A stretch of DNA of 64,000 bases from Clostridium senegalense JC122 (GTDB taxonomy: Bacteria; Bacillota; Clostridia; Clostridiales; Clostridiaceae): contig NZ_HE611051.1 of the NCBI RefSeq assembly GCF_000285575.1, positions 457,808 through 521,807 on the forward strand. The letters are read 5' to 3'. Each line of letters starts with the position of its first letter. The first letter of the stretch is position 1. Below, piece after piece: positions 30,096-40,963 of this stretch. Position numbers and translations under genes: made by a program. Under the pieces are notes generated by a model. It had not been told where the DNA came from, searched no databases, and saw nothing but the letters and a program-made list of their open reading frames with translations.

Positions 30096-30872
30096 ATGCA
30101 TAATTCTACATTAAATTCAATATTTAACAGAACTTCTTTGCGAAAATATAAAAATGTCGAAATTGAAGAAAATCATTTAAACTTAATTTTGGAAAGCGCT
30201 ATGCGAGCTCCTACTGCTGGGAATATGATGATGTATTCTATAATAGTAGTCAAAGATTCTAAAACAAAAGAATTGTTAAGTAAAACTTGTGATAATCAAC
30301 CTTTTATAGCTACTGCACCAGTAATATTAATATTCTTAGCCGATATGCATAGACTTTATAAATACTTTGAAAATTGTAATATCAAAGATTATTGCAATAA
30401 AGCCAATGTAAAATTTAAAACTCCTAATTTATCAAGTTTATTTTTAGCTGCTGGTGATGCTTTTATAGCTGCTCAGAATACAGTTATTGCTGCAGAATCC
30501 TTAAATATAGGCTCTTGCTATATAGGTGATATAATTGAAAATTATGAAATCCATAAAAAACATTTTAACTTGCCTGATTGGACATTTCCTATATCCATGC
30601 TTTGTCTTGGTTACTATCCAGATGATTATCCTAAAAAAATCACACCACGCTTTGATAAAAAATACATTATTCACTCTGAACATTATCACGATTTAAATAA
30701 AGATGATTTTAAAACTATGTATGAGCCCTATGAAAATAAAATTCCTAAACCTAATAAATATAATGCTGAAAATTTTGGTCAATTTTTATATGGTAGAAAA
30801 TTTAGTCAAGAATTTTCTAATGAGATGGAAAGAAGTATAAATGTAATATTAAAACACTGGCAAAAAAAATAA
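30096..30872 (+). CDS. Nitroreductase family protein
   Basis: 258 residues. Nitroreductase landmarks are FNRTSLRKYKNVEIEENHLN, MRAPTAGNMMMYSIIVV and QNTVIAAESLNIGSCYIGD, followed by PISMLCLGYYPDDYPKKITPR. The extended C-terminus (KKITPRFDKKYIIHSEHYHD) places it with longer NfsA/FRP-like flavin oxidoreductases. FMN-dependent NAD(P)H oxidoreductase, substrate unknown. Strong AAGGAGG site before the ATG and a terminator after the stop. Divergent from propeller kinase copy 2. Confidence 0.88.
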   Translation: MHNSTLNSIFNRTSLRKYKNVEIEENHLNLILESAMRAPTAGNMMMYSIIVVKDSKTKELLSKTCDNQPFIATAPVILIFLADMHRLYKYFENCNIKDYCNKANVKFKTPNLSSLFLAAGDAFIAAQNTVIAAESLNIGSCYIGDIIENYEIHKKHFNLPDWTFPISMLCLGYYPDDYPKKITPRFDKKYIIHSEHYHDLNKDDFKTMYEPYENKIPKPNKYNAENFGQFLYGRKFSQEFSNEMERSINVILKHWQKK

Positions 30873-30885
30873 TTTCATAATAATA

Positions 30886-30929
30886 AAACTGTATAAAAAT
30901 AAAATTTAAATTCTACTTTTATACAGTTT
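30886..30929. terminator. Bidirectional terminator
   Basis: Arms AAACTGTATAAAA / TTTTATACAGTTT between the convergent nitroreductase and deacylase genes. Confidence 0.82.
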
Positions 30930-30932
30930 CTC

Positions 30933-31411
30933 CTAACCTTTTATCAAGTCTGCTGTTTTTGCATTTACAATTTCTATTAAATTTTTAGGTGGTATTTCTA
31001 TCTGAACACCAATTTTCCCGCCACTAACTATAACATTTTCCAATGACTCTACAGTGATATTTATAAAGGTCTTATATAGTTTTTTCATACCAATTGGAGA
31101 GCATCCCCCTCTTATGTACCCAGTATATTTATTAATATCTGTAACTTTTATCATCTCAATCTTTTTTTCACCACAAATTTTTGATGCTTTTTTCAAATCC
31201 AATTCTTCTTTTACTGGTATAACAAAAACATATAATTCCTTACTAACCCCTTGAGCTACTAATGTTTTATATACCATGTCTTCTGACTTTCCTATTTTAG
31301 CAGCAACTGATAATCCATCTATTTTTCCATCTTTATTTTCATAGGTTATAATATTATACTTTATATTTTTTTATCTAAAATTCTCATTGCATTTGTCTTT
31401 ACCTGTGCCAT
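30933..31411 (-). CDS. ybaK: YbaK/EbsC-type aminoacyl-tRNA deacylase (apparent frameshift)
   Basis: About 159 residues when read through the A7 tract at 31366-31372 (one A short). It starts MAQVKTNAMRILDKKNIKYN, as YbaK proteins do, and has KTLVAQGVSKELYVFVIPV, then the family's GYIRGGCSPIGMKKLYKTFI and a C-terminal G-I-Q-I dipeptide region (GGKIGVQIEIPP). These enzymes remove cysteine mischarged on tRNA-Pro. Read without the correction the protein would lack its first 45 residues. Monocistronic. PrdX, the proline-responsive regulator of some prd systems, has a related domain, but this protein looks like plain YbaK. Confidence 0.88.
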
Positions 31412-32054
31412 ATTTTCTCCTTTACTAATCCAATTATATATTTAATTAATCTTTTATTTATTGTATCAAATTTTAATTTAAAGACCAAATTATAGCACAT
31501 ATAGGAAAATAACTTAATATTTAAGTTTTGTTATCAATTGTTATATAGAAACAAGCTACAATTTAAATTTATTCAATACCATTAAAATATATTTTTATAA
31601 AAATAAAACTGTTACCTTAAATAACAATTTCTTTTTCTGAATTTTTTTTATTCTATTGGATATACTAATTAACGATGTTTTCATACATCTAAACTAAAAC
31701 TTATTTATTATATTTATATATTAAGGTATAAATTATACCTTATATTTTAAGAAAGTATTCCCTATAATACTCCCCAAATATTATATTATACTTTCTTCAT
31801 TTTCCTCCATTTACAGAGGTTATGGTTATACTTCTGCAAATACAACTCATAAAAAGAAGGTGTATTAAATTGGCATGCAACCATTTTAATACACCTTTTT
31901 TACTATTAAATATACTTATCAGTACTTTCACCTATTTGTAACGAATGCTTTATCGAAAAACTCTATACATATCTTCACTATGATTAAATTTTATCTTCTT
32001 GTGTCGTTACAAATCTAATTTTAATCTTTAGATTCCTATTTCTTTTCATATACC
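31412..32054 (-). other. 643-nt intergenic region with several strong inverted repeats
   Basis: No coding frame seen. On the minus strand, downstream of addA, come: a long-range stem ATTTGTAACGA / TCGTTACAAAT (32014-32004 with 31944-31934) enclosing about 60 nt; a terminator-like hairpin AAGGTGTATTAAA / TTTAATACACCTT (31852-31901); and a third inverted repeat AAGAAAGTAT / ATACTTTCTT (about 31750-31798). The first two may form a structured addA 3' end or a separate small RNA. Confidence 0.5.
31852..31901. terminator. Terminator hairpin downstream of addA
   Basis: 13-15 bp stem with TGGCATGCAACC in the loop region; T-rich flanks on both strands, about 155 nt after the addA stop. Confidence 0.7.
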
Positions 32055-35000
32055 TTACTTAACTTCTTCACTTTTATCTATGGAAAATAAATATAAATAT
32101 TTTTTTATAACCGGCTTTCCTATTCCTTTTTCTAAAGCTCTACTATAATAATCTAATTGCATTTTATATTTTTCTTTTATAGACTGAATTCCATTTTCAT
32201 TGTTCATTGATATATAATCCGTTTTATAATCAAATAGAATAATTTTATTATTTTTTTCAAAATACCCATCTATTATTCCTTGAATTTTTATAAACTCATT
32301 ATCATACACATCTTCTTCTAATTCCTTATAAACTTCTTTAGCTCTTACTTCTATGCTAAATGGTACTTCCCTATTTAAGGTTCCTTCTTTATAAGCTTCT
32401 ATTATTTTTTTCCCCAAATCATCATTTAAGAAGTTAATTATTTTACTTATTTTAATAACTTTTTCTTGTTCTTCCGTTATTAGTTCATTTTCAACCATCT
32501 GTTTTATTTGCCTTCTTATTCCAGCCTCACTACAATCCTGTGAAAAATCTAATCTTTGCATAACAGCATGAACAGCAGTACCTTTTTCTGCTGGTGTTAA
32601 AATTTTCTTTTCTTCTAAAAATTTAGGTCTTTTAACTATTGATGGCACATAGTTTCCTGTATACTCCATTTCTTCTTCTTGATTATTCTGCCTCTTTAAC
32701 TCGGATACAGTAAAATTAGTTTCCATAGTTGTAGACTTCTCATATTTATATTTATAATCTAATCTATTTAAAACTTTATTTTGTATTGTGTCATCATGAA
32801 TCTCATAAATTCTATTTAATATTTCTTCTATATCCTTGTTATTAACTATTTTATCTTCATATTCTATAAGGTCTTTATAACTAATAAGTTTGACATTCCA
32901 CTTAGAATTATCTTTAATTGTAGGAATTTTATTATTTTTTAATAAAAAGACGCCATCCTCATGTCTAATTATACAAGGCATAATCCAATCTAAATAATTA
33001 TTAGCTCTTATTAAATATCCTTGCAAAATTTTCCCCTCACTATTTTTAGCTATACTTCTCCATCTCTCTATAGATTTTTCAAAAGACTTAACACTTCCTG
33101 AAATTATTAATTTTTCTTTAGCCCTTGTAAAAGCAACATAAAGTATTCTCATTTCTTCTGATAAATTTTCTTTCTTAATTTTATTCTTAATTATATCCTT
33201 AATTATAGGACTATATGAAATTCTTCTTTTAAAATCTATAACTTCGGGTCCAAAACCTAACTCATGATGAAATAATATTTTTTTCTTTATATCCATAGTA
33301 TTAAATTGTTTTCCCATAGCACTTAAAAATACAACTGGGAATTCAAGCCCTTTACTTTTATGAATGCTCATTATTCTTACTACATTTTCATTTTCACCTA
33401 TAGTCTTAGCTGAGCCTAAATCACCACTAGTACTCTTAACTTTATCTATAAACTTTATAAAGTTAAATAAGCCTTTATAACTTGTTTTATCATATTGTTT
33501 TGCCCTTTGAAATAGCATTCTTAAGTTTGCCTGCCTCTTTTCTCCAGTAGGCATCGCCCCTACATAACCATAATAACCTGTTTCCATATATAAATTCCAA
33601 ATTAATTCATCAATAGGAACTATAAGTGATTTCTTTCTCCATATATCCAATTTGTCTAAAAATCCAGATATTTTTTTTGTTAATTCTGTATGTTCTAATT
33701 CAATATAATTTTTTAGTGCATCATAAATATCTGTTTCTGGACTATTCAATCTAACATTTACTATATCTTCTGAGGAAAAACCACCTATTGGCGAACGTAA
33801 AACCGCTAATAGTGGAATATCCTGCTTAGGATTATCTATAATTTCAAGTAAACTTATCATAGTTTTTATCTCTAGAGTGTTAAAATAACCATCATTTGCA
33901 TCTGTATAAACAGGTATACCTATTTTTTTAAGTTCTTCTGAAAATATAGGTGCATAACTTGAGGTAGCTCTTAGTAAAACAACTATATCCTTATATTGTG
34001 GAATTCTGTATTCTTTTAAATTTTTATCAAAAACTTTAAAGTTGTTTTTTCCTTCTATAAATTCCTTTATTTTTTGTCCTACTGCTCTGGCTTCTAACTC
34101 TATAGTAGATATTTCTTCCTCTTCAACATCACCATTCTCTTCTAATATATTTTCATTTTCAAAAAGCATAACTTCTACAGGTCCACCACAAACACCATCT
34201 TCTAACTCCTCATAATCAGCACCTAAATTTAAAGACTCCTCTTCTGTGTAGTCTAATTCTCCTAACTGTTCACTCATTATATTTTTAAATATATAATTTA
34301 CAGCATTTATTACTTCTTCTCTACTCCTAAAATTTTTATATAGTTTTACTAATCGTTCCTTTGCTCCTTCTAATTCACTATAAGTATTTTTCTTTTCAAG
34401 AAACAATTCTGGTTTTGCCATTCTAAACCTATAAATACTTTGCTTTACATCACCAACCATGAATATATTATTTTCACCAATGTCTCCTTTAGAAATCATA
34501 GTAAGTATATACTCTTGCACATAATTTGAATCTTGATATTCATCAATTAAAATTTCGTCATATTTTTCTCTTAATTCCATAGCTATCTTAGATGGTTTTA
34601 TATTACTTTCTTCATCTATATTTGTTAAAATTTCTAATGCAAAGTGTTCAAAATCATTAAAATCTATTATTCCCTTTTCTTTCTTTTTTGCCTGATATGT
34701 TTTAGATAAATTAATTACTAACTCACATAGCTTTTTCATAAGTGGATATAAATATTTAATATCCTCCCTGCAATAATTAGAAGTTGCTTTATTTATAATA
34801 GTTGTTAATTCTAAAATCTTCTTTTTATTTGTTTCTCTTATATTTTTTACTTCTTCCTGAGAAACCTTATTTTCACAGTTTTTAATAGAAGGCATTCTTA
34901 CAAATTTTATATTATTTATTATGTTTTTTAAACTTTCTAAGGAATGCCTGTTTTTATATAACTCTCTAAAGTATGAGTACTCATTACTTATAACCTTATA

Positions 35001-35750
35001 ATACTTTTCTAAATATTCATCTTCTTCTACTATATTTTTTGCTATTTTCATAGATTTAGTTAAACTCTCTAATTCAATTCCTATGTCATTAATTAATGCT
35101 TTACCAATAGATGAATCTTCTATTTTAAATTCTTCTCCAATATTAAACATTTCACTTTTTTCCTGTAGCCATTGCTTAGGATATGGTGTACTCATAGAAA
35201 ATCTATATAAATCTAAAACCATATTAAATAGATTTAAATCATTCTTATTATTACAATAACATTCTATAAGCTCTAAAAATATTTCATCATTATCTTCATA
35301 CATTTTTTCAAAAACTTCTTCTAATGATTCTTGCTTTAAAAGTTCTGTTTCTGTCTCATCGGCAACTCTAAAACTAGGGTCTAAATCTATCATATGAAAA
35401 TTTCTTTTAATTACCTCAAGACAAAAGGAGTGTATAGTCATAATACTAGCTTTATTTAAAAGCGTTAATTGCCTTTGAAGATGTTTTGATGTAGGTCTAC
35501 TAGCAATTTCTTTTGAAATAGCATCACCTATTCTCTCTCTCATTTCTGATGCTGCTGCATTAGTAAATGTAACTACTAATAGTTTATCTATATCAATTAA
35601 ATTGTCCTTATCTGTTATCATATTTATTATTCTCTGAACTAAAACTGCTGTTTTTCCTGAACCTGCAGCGGCTGCAACAAGTAAGTTAGCATTTCTTGTA
35701 TCTATTGCCCACTGTTGCTCCTTTGTAAATTTCACTTTATTATCACTCAT
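32055..35750 (-). CDS. addA: ATP-dependent helicase/nuclease subunit A
   Basis: 1231 residues, the normal length. UvrD-type helicase motifs: Q-motif and Walker A (TKEQQWAID, AAAGSGKTAVLVQRI), motif II IDEYQDSN, motif III GDVKQSIYRFR, motif V/VI MSIHKSKGLEFPVVFL and VAFTRAKEKLIISG. The C-terminal RecB-like nuclease has GTAVHAVMQRLDF, QGIIDGYFE and ILFDYKTDY, with the catalytic Asp and Lys visible. AddAB is the Firmicute counterpart of RecBCD: it processes double-strand breaks and stops at Chi. Overlaps the addB end by 8 bp. Confidence 0.96.
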   Translation of the reverse strand: MSDNKVKFTKEQQWAIDTRNANLLVAAAAGSGKTAVLVQRIINMITDKDNLIDIDKLLVVTFTNAAASEMRERIGDAISKEIASRPTSKHLQRQLTLLNKASIMTIHSFCLEVIKRNFHMIDLDPSFRVADETETELLKQESLEEVFEKMYEDNDEIFLELIECYCNNKNDLNLFNMVLDLYRFSMSTPYPKQWLQEKSEMFNIGEEFKIEDSSIGKALINDIGIELESLTKSMKIAKNIVEEDEYLEKYYKVISNEYSYFRELYKNRHSLESLKNIINNIKFVRMPSIKNCENKVSQEEVKNIRETNKKKILELTTIINKATSNYCREDIKYLYPLMKKLCELVINLSKTYQAKKKEKGIIDFNDFEHFALEILTNIDEESNIKPSKIAMELREKYDEILIDEYQDSNYVQEYILTMISKGDIGENNIFMVGDVKQSIYRFRMAKPELFLEKKNTYSELEGAKERLVKLYKNFRSREEVINAVNYIFKNIMSEQLGELDYTEEESLNLGADYEELEDGVCGGPVEVMLFENENILEENGDVEEEEISTIELEARAVGQKIKEFIEGKNNFKVFDKNLKEYRIPQYKDIVVLLRATSSYAPIFSEELKKIGIPVYTDANDGYFNTLEIKTMISLLEIIDNPKQDIPLLAVLRSPIGGFSSEDIVNVRLNSPETDIYDALKNYIELEHTELTKKISGFLDKLDIWRKKSLIVPIDELIWNLYMETGYYGYVGAMPTGEKRQANLRMLFQRAKQYDKTSYKGLFNFIKFIDKVKSTSGDLGSAKTIGENENVVRIMSIHKSKGLEFPVVFLSAMGKQFNTMDIKKKILFHHELGFGPEVIDFKRRISYSPIIKDIIKNKIKKENLSEEMRILYVAFTRAKEKLIISGSVKSFEKSIERWRSIAKNSEGKILQGYLIRANNYLDWIMPCIIRHEDGVFLLKNNKIPTIKDNSKWNVKLISYKDLIEYEDKIVNNKDIEEILNRIYEIHDDTIQNKVLNRLDYKYKYEKSTTMETNFTVSELKRQNNQEEEMEYTGNYVPSIVKRPKFLEEKKILTPAEKGTAVHAVMQRLDFSQDCSEAGIRRQIKQMVENELITEEQEKVIKISKIINFLNDDLGKKIIEAYKEGTLNREVPFSIEVRAKEVYKELEEDVYDNEFIKIQGIIDGYFEKNNKIILFDYKTDYISMNNENGIQSIKEKYKMQLDYYSRALEKGIGKPVIKKYLYLFSIDKSEEVK

Positions 35751-38700
35751 TTACTTCTTCACCACATTCCAATATTTTTAATATTTCTTTATCCTTTTTT
35801 CCCTTAATACTTCTATATTTATTTTCCTCGAAGGATAAATCAAATTGACATATAGCTGATAACTCACAATATTCACAAGGATCATCATCTTCAATTTTAC
35901 ATGGATTAATACTAATATCACCACTTAACATATCTTCACAAAAACCTATTAGTTCTTTACGAACATGCTTTCTAAGCACGTTAAACCCATCATAAGATAT
36001 CACACTAGAATCAGCTGTAAATTCACCATCTTTTTTTAATCCAACAGGTATTATACTAGATTTATTTCCATTATCTAATGTTTCATCCATTTCCCTTAAA
36101 ATTTCTACATCTCTAATTAAAAGCCCCTTCATCTTTAGCTCTTTTAATATACTGCTTTCTACTTCCTCATCAGACATATTTTCATCCACACTTATTATTG
36201 GATCATCTATTTTAAAATATAAAACTCCTGCTGGATTAGATTTTTCTCCTACGTTTAATTTTCTATTCAAAATTGCATCCAAGTAAGTTAATAGTTGAAT
36301 CTGTAATCCATAATATACATCACTTAATTTGAATTTTTTTGACCCTGATTTATAATCTATAATTCTATAATATACTTGATTACCAGAAATCAATTTATCT
36401 ATCCTATCTATTCTTCCTATTAGTTTTACAACTTCTCCATTTGAAAGTTCTATTTCTATTGGAGGATATTCACTATTCGTTGTCCCAAATCCAATTTCAT
36501 ATCCTTCTGGTTCAAATTCTCCTAAATTAATTTGATTCATGATAGTTATTACTGCTCTTATTAAAACTCTTTTCAGTCTTTCACTTATATATTTATATCT
36601 AAAGGAGCTATTTAATATAAAACTTCTATCTTCACTCATTATAATATTTACTATAGACTCCACTTTACGCTCACAATATTCACTATCAATATCCTGCCAC
36701 GTCAATCCTTCTTTCTTCATATTTTTAGAAAAACTATCTAAAACATTATGCATGAAACTTCCCAAATCTGGTGCTGAAAATCCGTAAACTTTTCTTTCTT
36801 TTGCTTTTAAACCATATTGTATAAAATAAGCAAAAGGGCACCTAGCATATTTTTCTATTTTAGATACAGTAAAATAATTTCCACCATCATAAAGTTCTTT
36901 TGCTTTTTCATCACTTATAGCATCTACAATATTTTTATAGGAGAATCCATTAAAGATAGTTTTAGCTTTTTCACTATAATCTTTATTTTCTATAAAATAT
37001 TTATATACCTCACCCCATACTGGCGATATTTCTTCCGTTTCTATATAATGTCTTATTTTCATAATAAGATTATTAAAAGTTGGAATATGTGAATTAACAT
37101 CGTCTAACTCATCTATATTCATATCTTTTACTATGTCACTTTCTTCCTTCACTTTTTTAAGAATGCCTTTTATTCTAGATATTATTATAGATTGCCTAAG
37201 AGCCTTTCCTTCAAAATCTGCAACTGGATAACTTAAAGTAAGTTTTTCACTTGGAAGTGTTAGTGCAGTGTATATTAAAAATTGTTCCTCAAACATTAAA
37301 GTCTGTGTGTCACTTGACAACTTTACACCATTAGTTTCAAAAACTTTTTTATCTAAATCATTAAATATACCATCATCTATTGTAGCTTTTGGAAAAACTC
37401 CATCGTTAACACCAACAATATAAAGTGCTTTAATATCTTGAGCTCTTATACGTTGTATATCTCCTATTGTAACTTGATCTAATGCTGGGGGAATTATCCC
37501 CATCTCGTGATAAGAAATAGCCATATTAAATAATGATACAAATTGCTTTAATGCTATTTTTTCTTCCCCTAAAACTTTAACTAATTCATCTAAAATTTCC
37601 ATGAGTAAATTCCATATAGAACTATACTCCCTTGCATCATTCAACTGTTCTTTTTCTTTTAAGTCTTCAATTTTTATATTTATCTTATTTCCTAAATCCA
37701 ATTCTTCTAAAAATGCAAACAATGCTTTACACATACTTGCAATTTTATTTTCCTTCTTTAAACTTTTTTCAAATTAAGAATTGGTTCTAAAAATTTATCT
37801 TTTATAATTTTAGGTTTTTCTTCTTTCCAATAATATTCATCTAAATATTTTTTTCACCTGTTATACCATAGGCTATAACGTAATTTTCTAATATATCCAC
37901 ATCTTCCATATCAATATCAATAAACTCACTTTTTAGATATCTAAAAACACTTTCATATGAAAAATTTTTCAATATAATTTCTAGTGCAGATTTAACCATA
38001 ATCACTATTGGATTACTTTCTACATCTTTTTTCATATCTAAAAAGTATGGAATCTTATACTCTGAAAAAATAGCTTTTATTATATCCTCATAACTATCCA
38101 AATTACGAGTAATAACTGCTATATCTTTAAATCTATAATTTTCATCTCTACATAATCTTAATATTTCTTTTGCTACATATTGTATTTCTGAATAAGTATT
38201 TAACCCTTTAAATATTTTTATATCATTTATTTCTTTTTCATAGGGTTTAGTAGCAATATTAAAATAGTTTTTTTCTATATAGCTTAATTCATCACTATTT
38301 ATAAATCTATAATTATTTTCATTTTTAGGATTTCCCTTTAATATAATTGGTTTTTCATAGGATATATTATTTTCTGCCGCTATCTTTAAGATTTTATTTT
38401 CTGTATAAAAAACAGGATAAAATGCATCTGTTATATCAAAATCATCTTCTTTTTTTAAAATACTACTTCCCTTATATGGTAATGTTATATTTACTCTCTT
38501 ACATATTTTAAAAAGTTTTTCTATAATATTATATTGTTGAGGTGTAAAACCATAAAATTCATCAATCCAAATCTCAGCACCACTTAAAAATCTACTTTTT
38601 AAAATTTTTCATTTAAAAAATCTAAAGTATCTGCTGGATCAAAAGTATCTTTTCCTAAAGCTGAATTATACTTTTCATAAATTAATGATGTATCAAATAT

Positions 38701-39164
38701 TTTGTCTGATAAAAGTGAGTTTTCATCTATAACATTTTTCATTTCATTAATATCTTCAACAGTTACATTATATGTTTTAAATTCATTAATCATTGATATA
38801 ATATTATCTACAAAACCACTCTGTTTTGCTGATAATGAAAATACCTTAAGCTCATCTTTTGATTCTTGAAGTATTTTATCAACTATTATTGCTTTTCCAG
38901 TATTACTTAAATTTTTATGTGTAATACCTCCTACTTCATTAAAAATAATATGAGCTAGCCTTTTAAAACTAAAGCTGTATACATTATTGACCCCTAAACA
39001 ACCTAATCTTTCTAATAACATTTTTTCTGACTTAAAAGACAATTGCTCTGGAATTAATAATATTAAAGGACCATTTTCACCTTTTTCTTTTTATTTTCAA
39101 TTTCCTCTATACATCTATAACTTTTTCCGCTACCTGAACCACCAAATATAAATCTTAATGTCAT
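35743..39164 (-). CDS. addB: ATP-dependent helicase/nuclease subunit B (four apparent frameshifts)
   Basis: About 1140 residues, the usual AddB length, when four short A tracts are each restored by one A: 37764-37769, 37848-37854, 38605-38609 and 39082-39086. The ATG at 39164 begins MTLRFIFGGSGSGKSYRC (P-loop), and the C-terminal nuclease has IIDYKSGSKKFK. The four Fe-S cysteines are IEKYARCPFAY plus PCEYCELSAICQF and a preceding Cys (INPCKIEDD). It forms the second nuclease strand of AddAB. Between every pair of shifts the frame is fully conserved, which argues for sequence error over decay. Confidence 0.9.
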
Positions 39165-39581
39165 ATCTATATTATTGTATTTATATATAATTTAAATTTT
39201 TAATAAAATAAATTATATATACAATAAAAACTCACCACCTTTAAATTAATATCTCTTCATTTTTTCTACTTATTATATTTAAATTATATACTATTTGCTC
39301 TAAAGTAGTCAGATGTTACTAATTAAAGTTAATACTCAAACTTTTATTATATATTTTTTCTTTTAGATTTAATTTTATTAAAATCCGCTTTGAAATTCAT
39401 ATCATTTTAAATTAAAGTTTATACATAAGTAAAATATTATTTAAATTTTATCCACTATTTTCAATATAATTTTTATTTTTTAATAATTTTGTGATTTTTT
39501 TAAAATAAAAGAAGGAATTTCTATTTTTGTGTAGAATATTCTTTATAGTAAGGCAATTAAAAATATTTGGAGGTATATGTT
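39165..39581. other. Divergent intergenic region addB-ctfA
   Basis: 417 nt, very AT-rich. No gene, riboswitch or strong hairpin recognised. It should hold promoters for addBA and ctfAB. Confidence 0.4.
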
Positions 39582-40235
39582 ATGAACAAAATTGTTACTA
39601 TTGAAGAAGCTATCTCTCATATTAAAGATGGCATGACTGTTATGATCGGTGGTTTCTTAGCAGCTGGAACTCCAGAAAAATTAGTAGATAAATTAGTTGA
39701 AAAAGGGGTTAAAGATTTAACTATAATTGCTAATGATACTGGATATCCAGATAAAGGTATTGGAAAGTTAATAGTTAATAAACAGGCGAAAAAAACTATT
39801 GCCTCTCATATAGGTACTAATCCAGAAACTGGACGACAAATGAATGAAAATGAAATGGACGTTCAACTTGTTCCTCAAGGAACACTTGCTGAAAGAATTA
39901 GATGTGGCGGTGCTGGTCTTGGAGGATTCCTAACTGAAACTGGAATTGGAACTATTATAGAAGAAGGCAAAGAAAAAATTACTGTTAATGGTAAAGAATA
40001 TTTACTTGAACTTCCTTTAAAAGCTGATGTAGCATTATTATTTGGATCAAAAGTAGATACAAAAGGTAACATCTATTATCATGAAGCTACTAGAAACTTT
40101 AATCCATTAATAGCAATGGCAGCTGATATTGTAATCGTTGAAGCTGAAGAACTTGTAGAAGCTGGTGAATTAGATCCTAACATCGTTGTTACACCATCAG
40201 TTTTTGTTGATTACATTGTAAAGGGGGACAAGTAA
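39582..40235 (+). CDS. ctfA: Acetate/butyrate-acetoacetate CoA-transferase subunit A
   Basis: 217 residues beginning [20 protein letters not shown], with the CoA-transferase I motif [14 protein letters not shown] and the glycine-rich [27 protein letters not shown] and [14 protein letters not shown]. With subunit B it moves CoA between acyl-CoA and acetate, butyrate or acetoacetate in the cytoplasm. The ATG at 39582 follows GGAGG by 9 nt; a TTG five codons earlier is less likely. Two nt separate it from subunit B. The preferred acid cannot be fixed from sequence, so AtoD/ScoA naming would serve equally. Confidence 0.92.
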   Translation: MNKIVTIEEAISHIKDGMTVMIGGFLAAGTPEKLVDKLVEKGVKDLTIIANDTGYPDKGIGKLIVNKQAKKTIASHIGTNPETGRQMNENEMDVQLVPQGTLAERIRCGGAGLGGFLTETGIGTIIEEGKEKITVNGKEYLLELPLKADVALLFGSKVDTKGNIYYHEATRNFNPLIAMAADIVIVEAEELVEAGELDPNIVVTPSVFVDYIVKGDK

Positions 40236-40237
40236 TT

Positions 40238-40897
40238 ATGGATAGAAGTATGATGAGAGAAGTTATAGCAAAAAGAGTTGCGCAAGAACTTAAAGACGGA
40301 GATGTTGTAAATCTTGGTATAGGACTACCAACACTTGTTGCTAATTATATTCCTGAAGGTATAGATATAACACTACAATCTGAAAACGGTTTTGTAGGAA
40401 TAGGTTCTTCACCTAAAGAAGGAGAAGAAGATAAAGATTTAATAAATGCAGGCGGACAATATGTTACTGTAGTACCTGGTGCTGCATTTTTTGATAGTTC
40501 AATGTCATTCTCTATAATAAGAGGTGGACATGTTGATGCAACTATACTTGGTGCACTTGAAGTTGACCAAGAAGGAAACCTTGCTAACTGGATGATTCCT
40601 GGTAAAAAAGTACCTGGAATGGGTGGCGCTATGGATCTTGTAGTTGGAGCTAAAAAGGTTATAGTTTCGATGGAACATACTGCAAAAGGAAATCCTAAAA
40701 TTTTGAAAAAATGTACATTACCATTAACAGCTGCTCACCAAGTTAACTTAATAATAACTGAAATGGCTGTTATGGAAGTTACTAAAGAAGGTCTTGTTTT
40801 AAGAGAATTAGGACCTGAAGCTACAGTAGCTGATGTTAAAGCTGCAACACTAGCTGACTTAATAATTCCTGACAATATAAAAAGAATGAACATATAA
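40238..40897 (+). CDS. ctfB: Acetate/butyrate-acetoacetate CoA-transferase subunit B
   Basis: 219 residues. The catalytic glutamate lies in the hallmark [11 protein letters not shown], which forms the enzyme-CoA thioester; [15 protein letters not shown] and the glycine-rich [15 protein letters not shown] are also present. Pairs with the subunit A gene 2 nt upstream. A GGGGG ribosome site lies inside the end of ctfA. In amino-acid-fermenting clostridia such transferases recycle CoA during acid formation. A terminator follows. Confidence 0.93.
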   Translation: MDRSMMREVIAKRVAQELKDGDVVNLGIGLPTLVANYIPEGIDITLQSENGFVGIGSSPKEGEEDKDLINAGGQYVTVVPGAAFFDSSMSFSIIRGGHVDATILGALEVDQEGNLANWMIPGKKVPGMGGAMDLVVGAKKVIVSMEHTAKGNPKILKKCTLPLTAAHQVNLIITEMAVMEVTKEGLVLRELGPEATVADVKAATLADLIIPDNIKRMNI

Positions 40898-40913
40898 TAT
40901 AATTATAAAAAAC

Positions 40914-40946
40914 AAAAATGAACTGCATTTTATCAGTTCATTTTTT
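40914..40946. terminator. Bidirectional terminator between ctfB and feoB
   Basis: Arms AAAAATGAACTG / CAGTTCATTTTT with an 8-nt loop, between convergent genes. Confidence 0.85.
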
Positions 40947-40963
40947 ATTACATAAAAACATAC

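Noticed and set aside
31866-31890. TTGGCATGCA resembling a -24 sigma-54 element
   Set aside because: No -12 GC element at the right spacing, and the sequence is the loop of a terminator hairpin.
35743-39164. addB as a decayed pseudogene
   Set aside because: All four interruptions are single-base losses in short A tracts with full conservation between them, and the partner addA is intact; sequence error is more likely.
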